Positions 5,259 through 5,659 of a DNA stretch of 5,659 nucleotides are shown here, piece after piece. The translations under genes were made by a program, and so were the position numbers. This stretch comes from Bacillota bacterium (GTDB lineage: Bacteria; Bacillota; Clostridia; Tissierellales; Sedimentibacteraceae). Under the pieces are notes generated by a model. That model was not told the DNA's origin. It saw only the letters and a list, made by a program, of their open reading frames with translations, and searched no databases. The stretch lies in contig JARBUP010000194.1 in assembly GCA_029239575.1 (NCBI GenBank), forward strand, positions 1 through 5,659. Direction: 5' to 3'. How positions within the stretch are numbered: the stretch's first letter is position 1; each line of letters opens with the position of its first letter.

Positions 5259-5659
5259 ATGAGAATGAGAAGATTAAGAGACAATAAACTAACAAGAAGT
5301 ATGATAAGAGAAACTTATTTATCTAAAAATGACTTAGTTTATCCAATTTTTGTAGTAGAAGGTAATGATATAAAAAGAGAAATTTCTTCAATGCCTGACT
5401 GCTATCATTATTCAGTTGATAGGATAAAAGAAGAAATAAATGAGCTTAAATCTCTTGGAATAAACTATATTATGATTTTCGGTGTTCCTGACGAAAAAGA
5501 TGAGTTTGGAAGCGGTGCATATTATGAAGATGGAATAGTTCAAAGAGCAATTAAAGAAATAAAAAGAATAAATCCTGATATGTATGTTATAACAGACGTA
5601 TGCATGTGTGAATACACATCACATGGACATTGTGGAATAATAGGCCATGATCATAAAGT
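5259..5659 (+). CDS. hemB: HemB, porphobilinogen synthase (ALA dehydratase), 5' part only
   Basis: The first 133 residues are present, of about 320-330 expected; the gene runs off the right edge. HemB condenses two 5-aminolevulinate molecules into porphobilinogen in the cytoplasm. The N-terminus RMRRLR, then RETYL (17-21), DLVYPIFVVEG (25-35), EISSMP (41-46), LGINYIMIFGVP (67-78) and KDEFGSGAY (80-88) follow the family closely. DVCMCEYTSHGHCG (113-126) contains Cys115, Cys117 and Cys125, which match the catalytic zinc triad of the zinc-dependent class rather than the Asp-rich magnesium class. The catalytic lysines lie beyond the window. The usual SMPG.YR reads SMPDCYH here. It starts two bases after the fusion gene. 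Two ATG codons (5259 and 5265) are possible; the first has the better-placed ribosome binding site. A hemL gene may follow, as in known clostridial hem operons, but that is outside the window. Confidence 0.96.
   Translation, partial: MRMRRLRDNKLTRSMIRETYLSKNDLVYPIFVVEGNDIKREISSMPDCYHYSVDRIKEEINELKSLGINYIMIFGVPDEKDEFGSGAYYEDGIVQRAIKEIKRINPDMYVITDVCMCEYTSHGHCGIIGHDHK

Overview
The window is a single-direction run of seven tightly packed + strand genes, two of them cut by the window edges. It comes from a very AT-rich, low-GC genome. Arginine is mostly AGA, the ribosome binding sites are GGAG-like, and ALA seems to be made from glutamyl-tRNA. Together with the gene order this points to an anaerobic Firmicute of the class Clostridia. 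The genus cannot be read from the sequence.

Layout: bases 1-252 hold the 3' end of cbiL (C20 methylation of factor II or precorrin-2). Bases 253-972 are cbiH (C17 methylation and ring contraction). Bases 976-2214 are hemA (glutamyl-tRNA reductase). Bases 2214-2843 encode a SirC/CysG-N-type precorrin-2 dehydrogenase. Bases 2845-3744 are hemC (hydroxymethylbilane synthase). Bases 3757-5256 are a fused cobA-hemD (uroporphyrinogen III methyltransferase joined to uroporphyrinogen III synthase). Bases 5259-5659 are the 5' part of hemB (porphobilinogen synthase). Gaps between genes run from a 1-base overlap to 12 bases. There is no room for terminators, riboswitches or independent promoters, so the whole window is probably one stretch of a longer polycistronic message.

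How the genes work together: HemA, with a HemL that is not in the window, makes 5-aminolevulinate. HemB condenses it to porphobilinogen and HemC builds hydroxymethylbilane. The HemD half of the fusion closes the ring to uroporphyrinogen III, and the CobA half methylates it at C2 and C7 to precorrin-2. The dehydrogenase oxidises that to sirohydrochlorin (factor II). After cobalt insertion by a chelatase outside the window, CbiL and CbiH act on the corrin branch. No heme-specific late step is present, so the set looks built for cobalamin and siroheme supply.

I see no undescribed system, mobile element, CRISPR array or RNA gene. The points worth a second look are small: motif substitutions in four enzymes, a Shine-Dalgarno plus slippery A-run near the end of hemA, a leaderless 1-base overlap, and the compact cbi-hem gene order.
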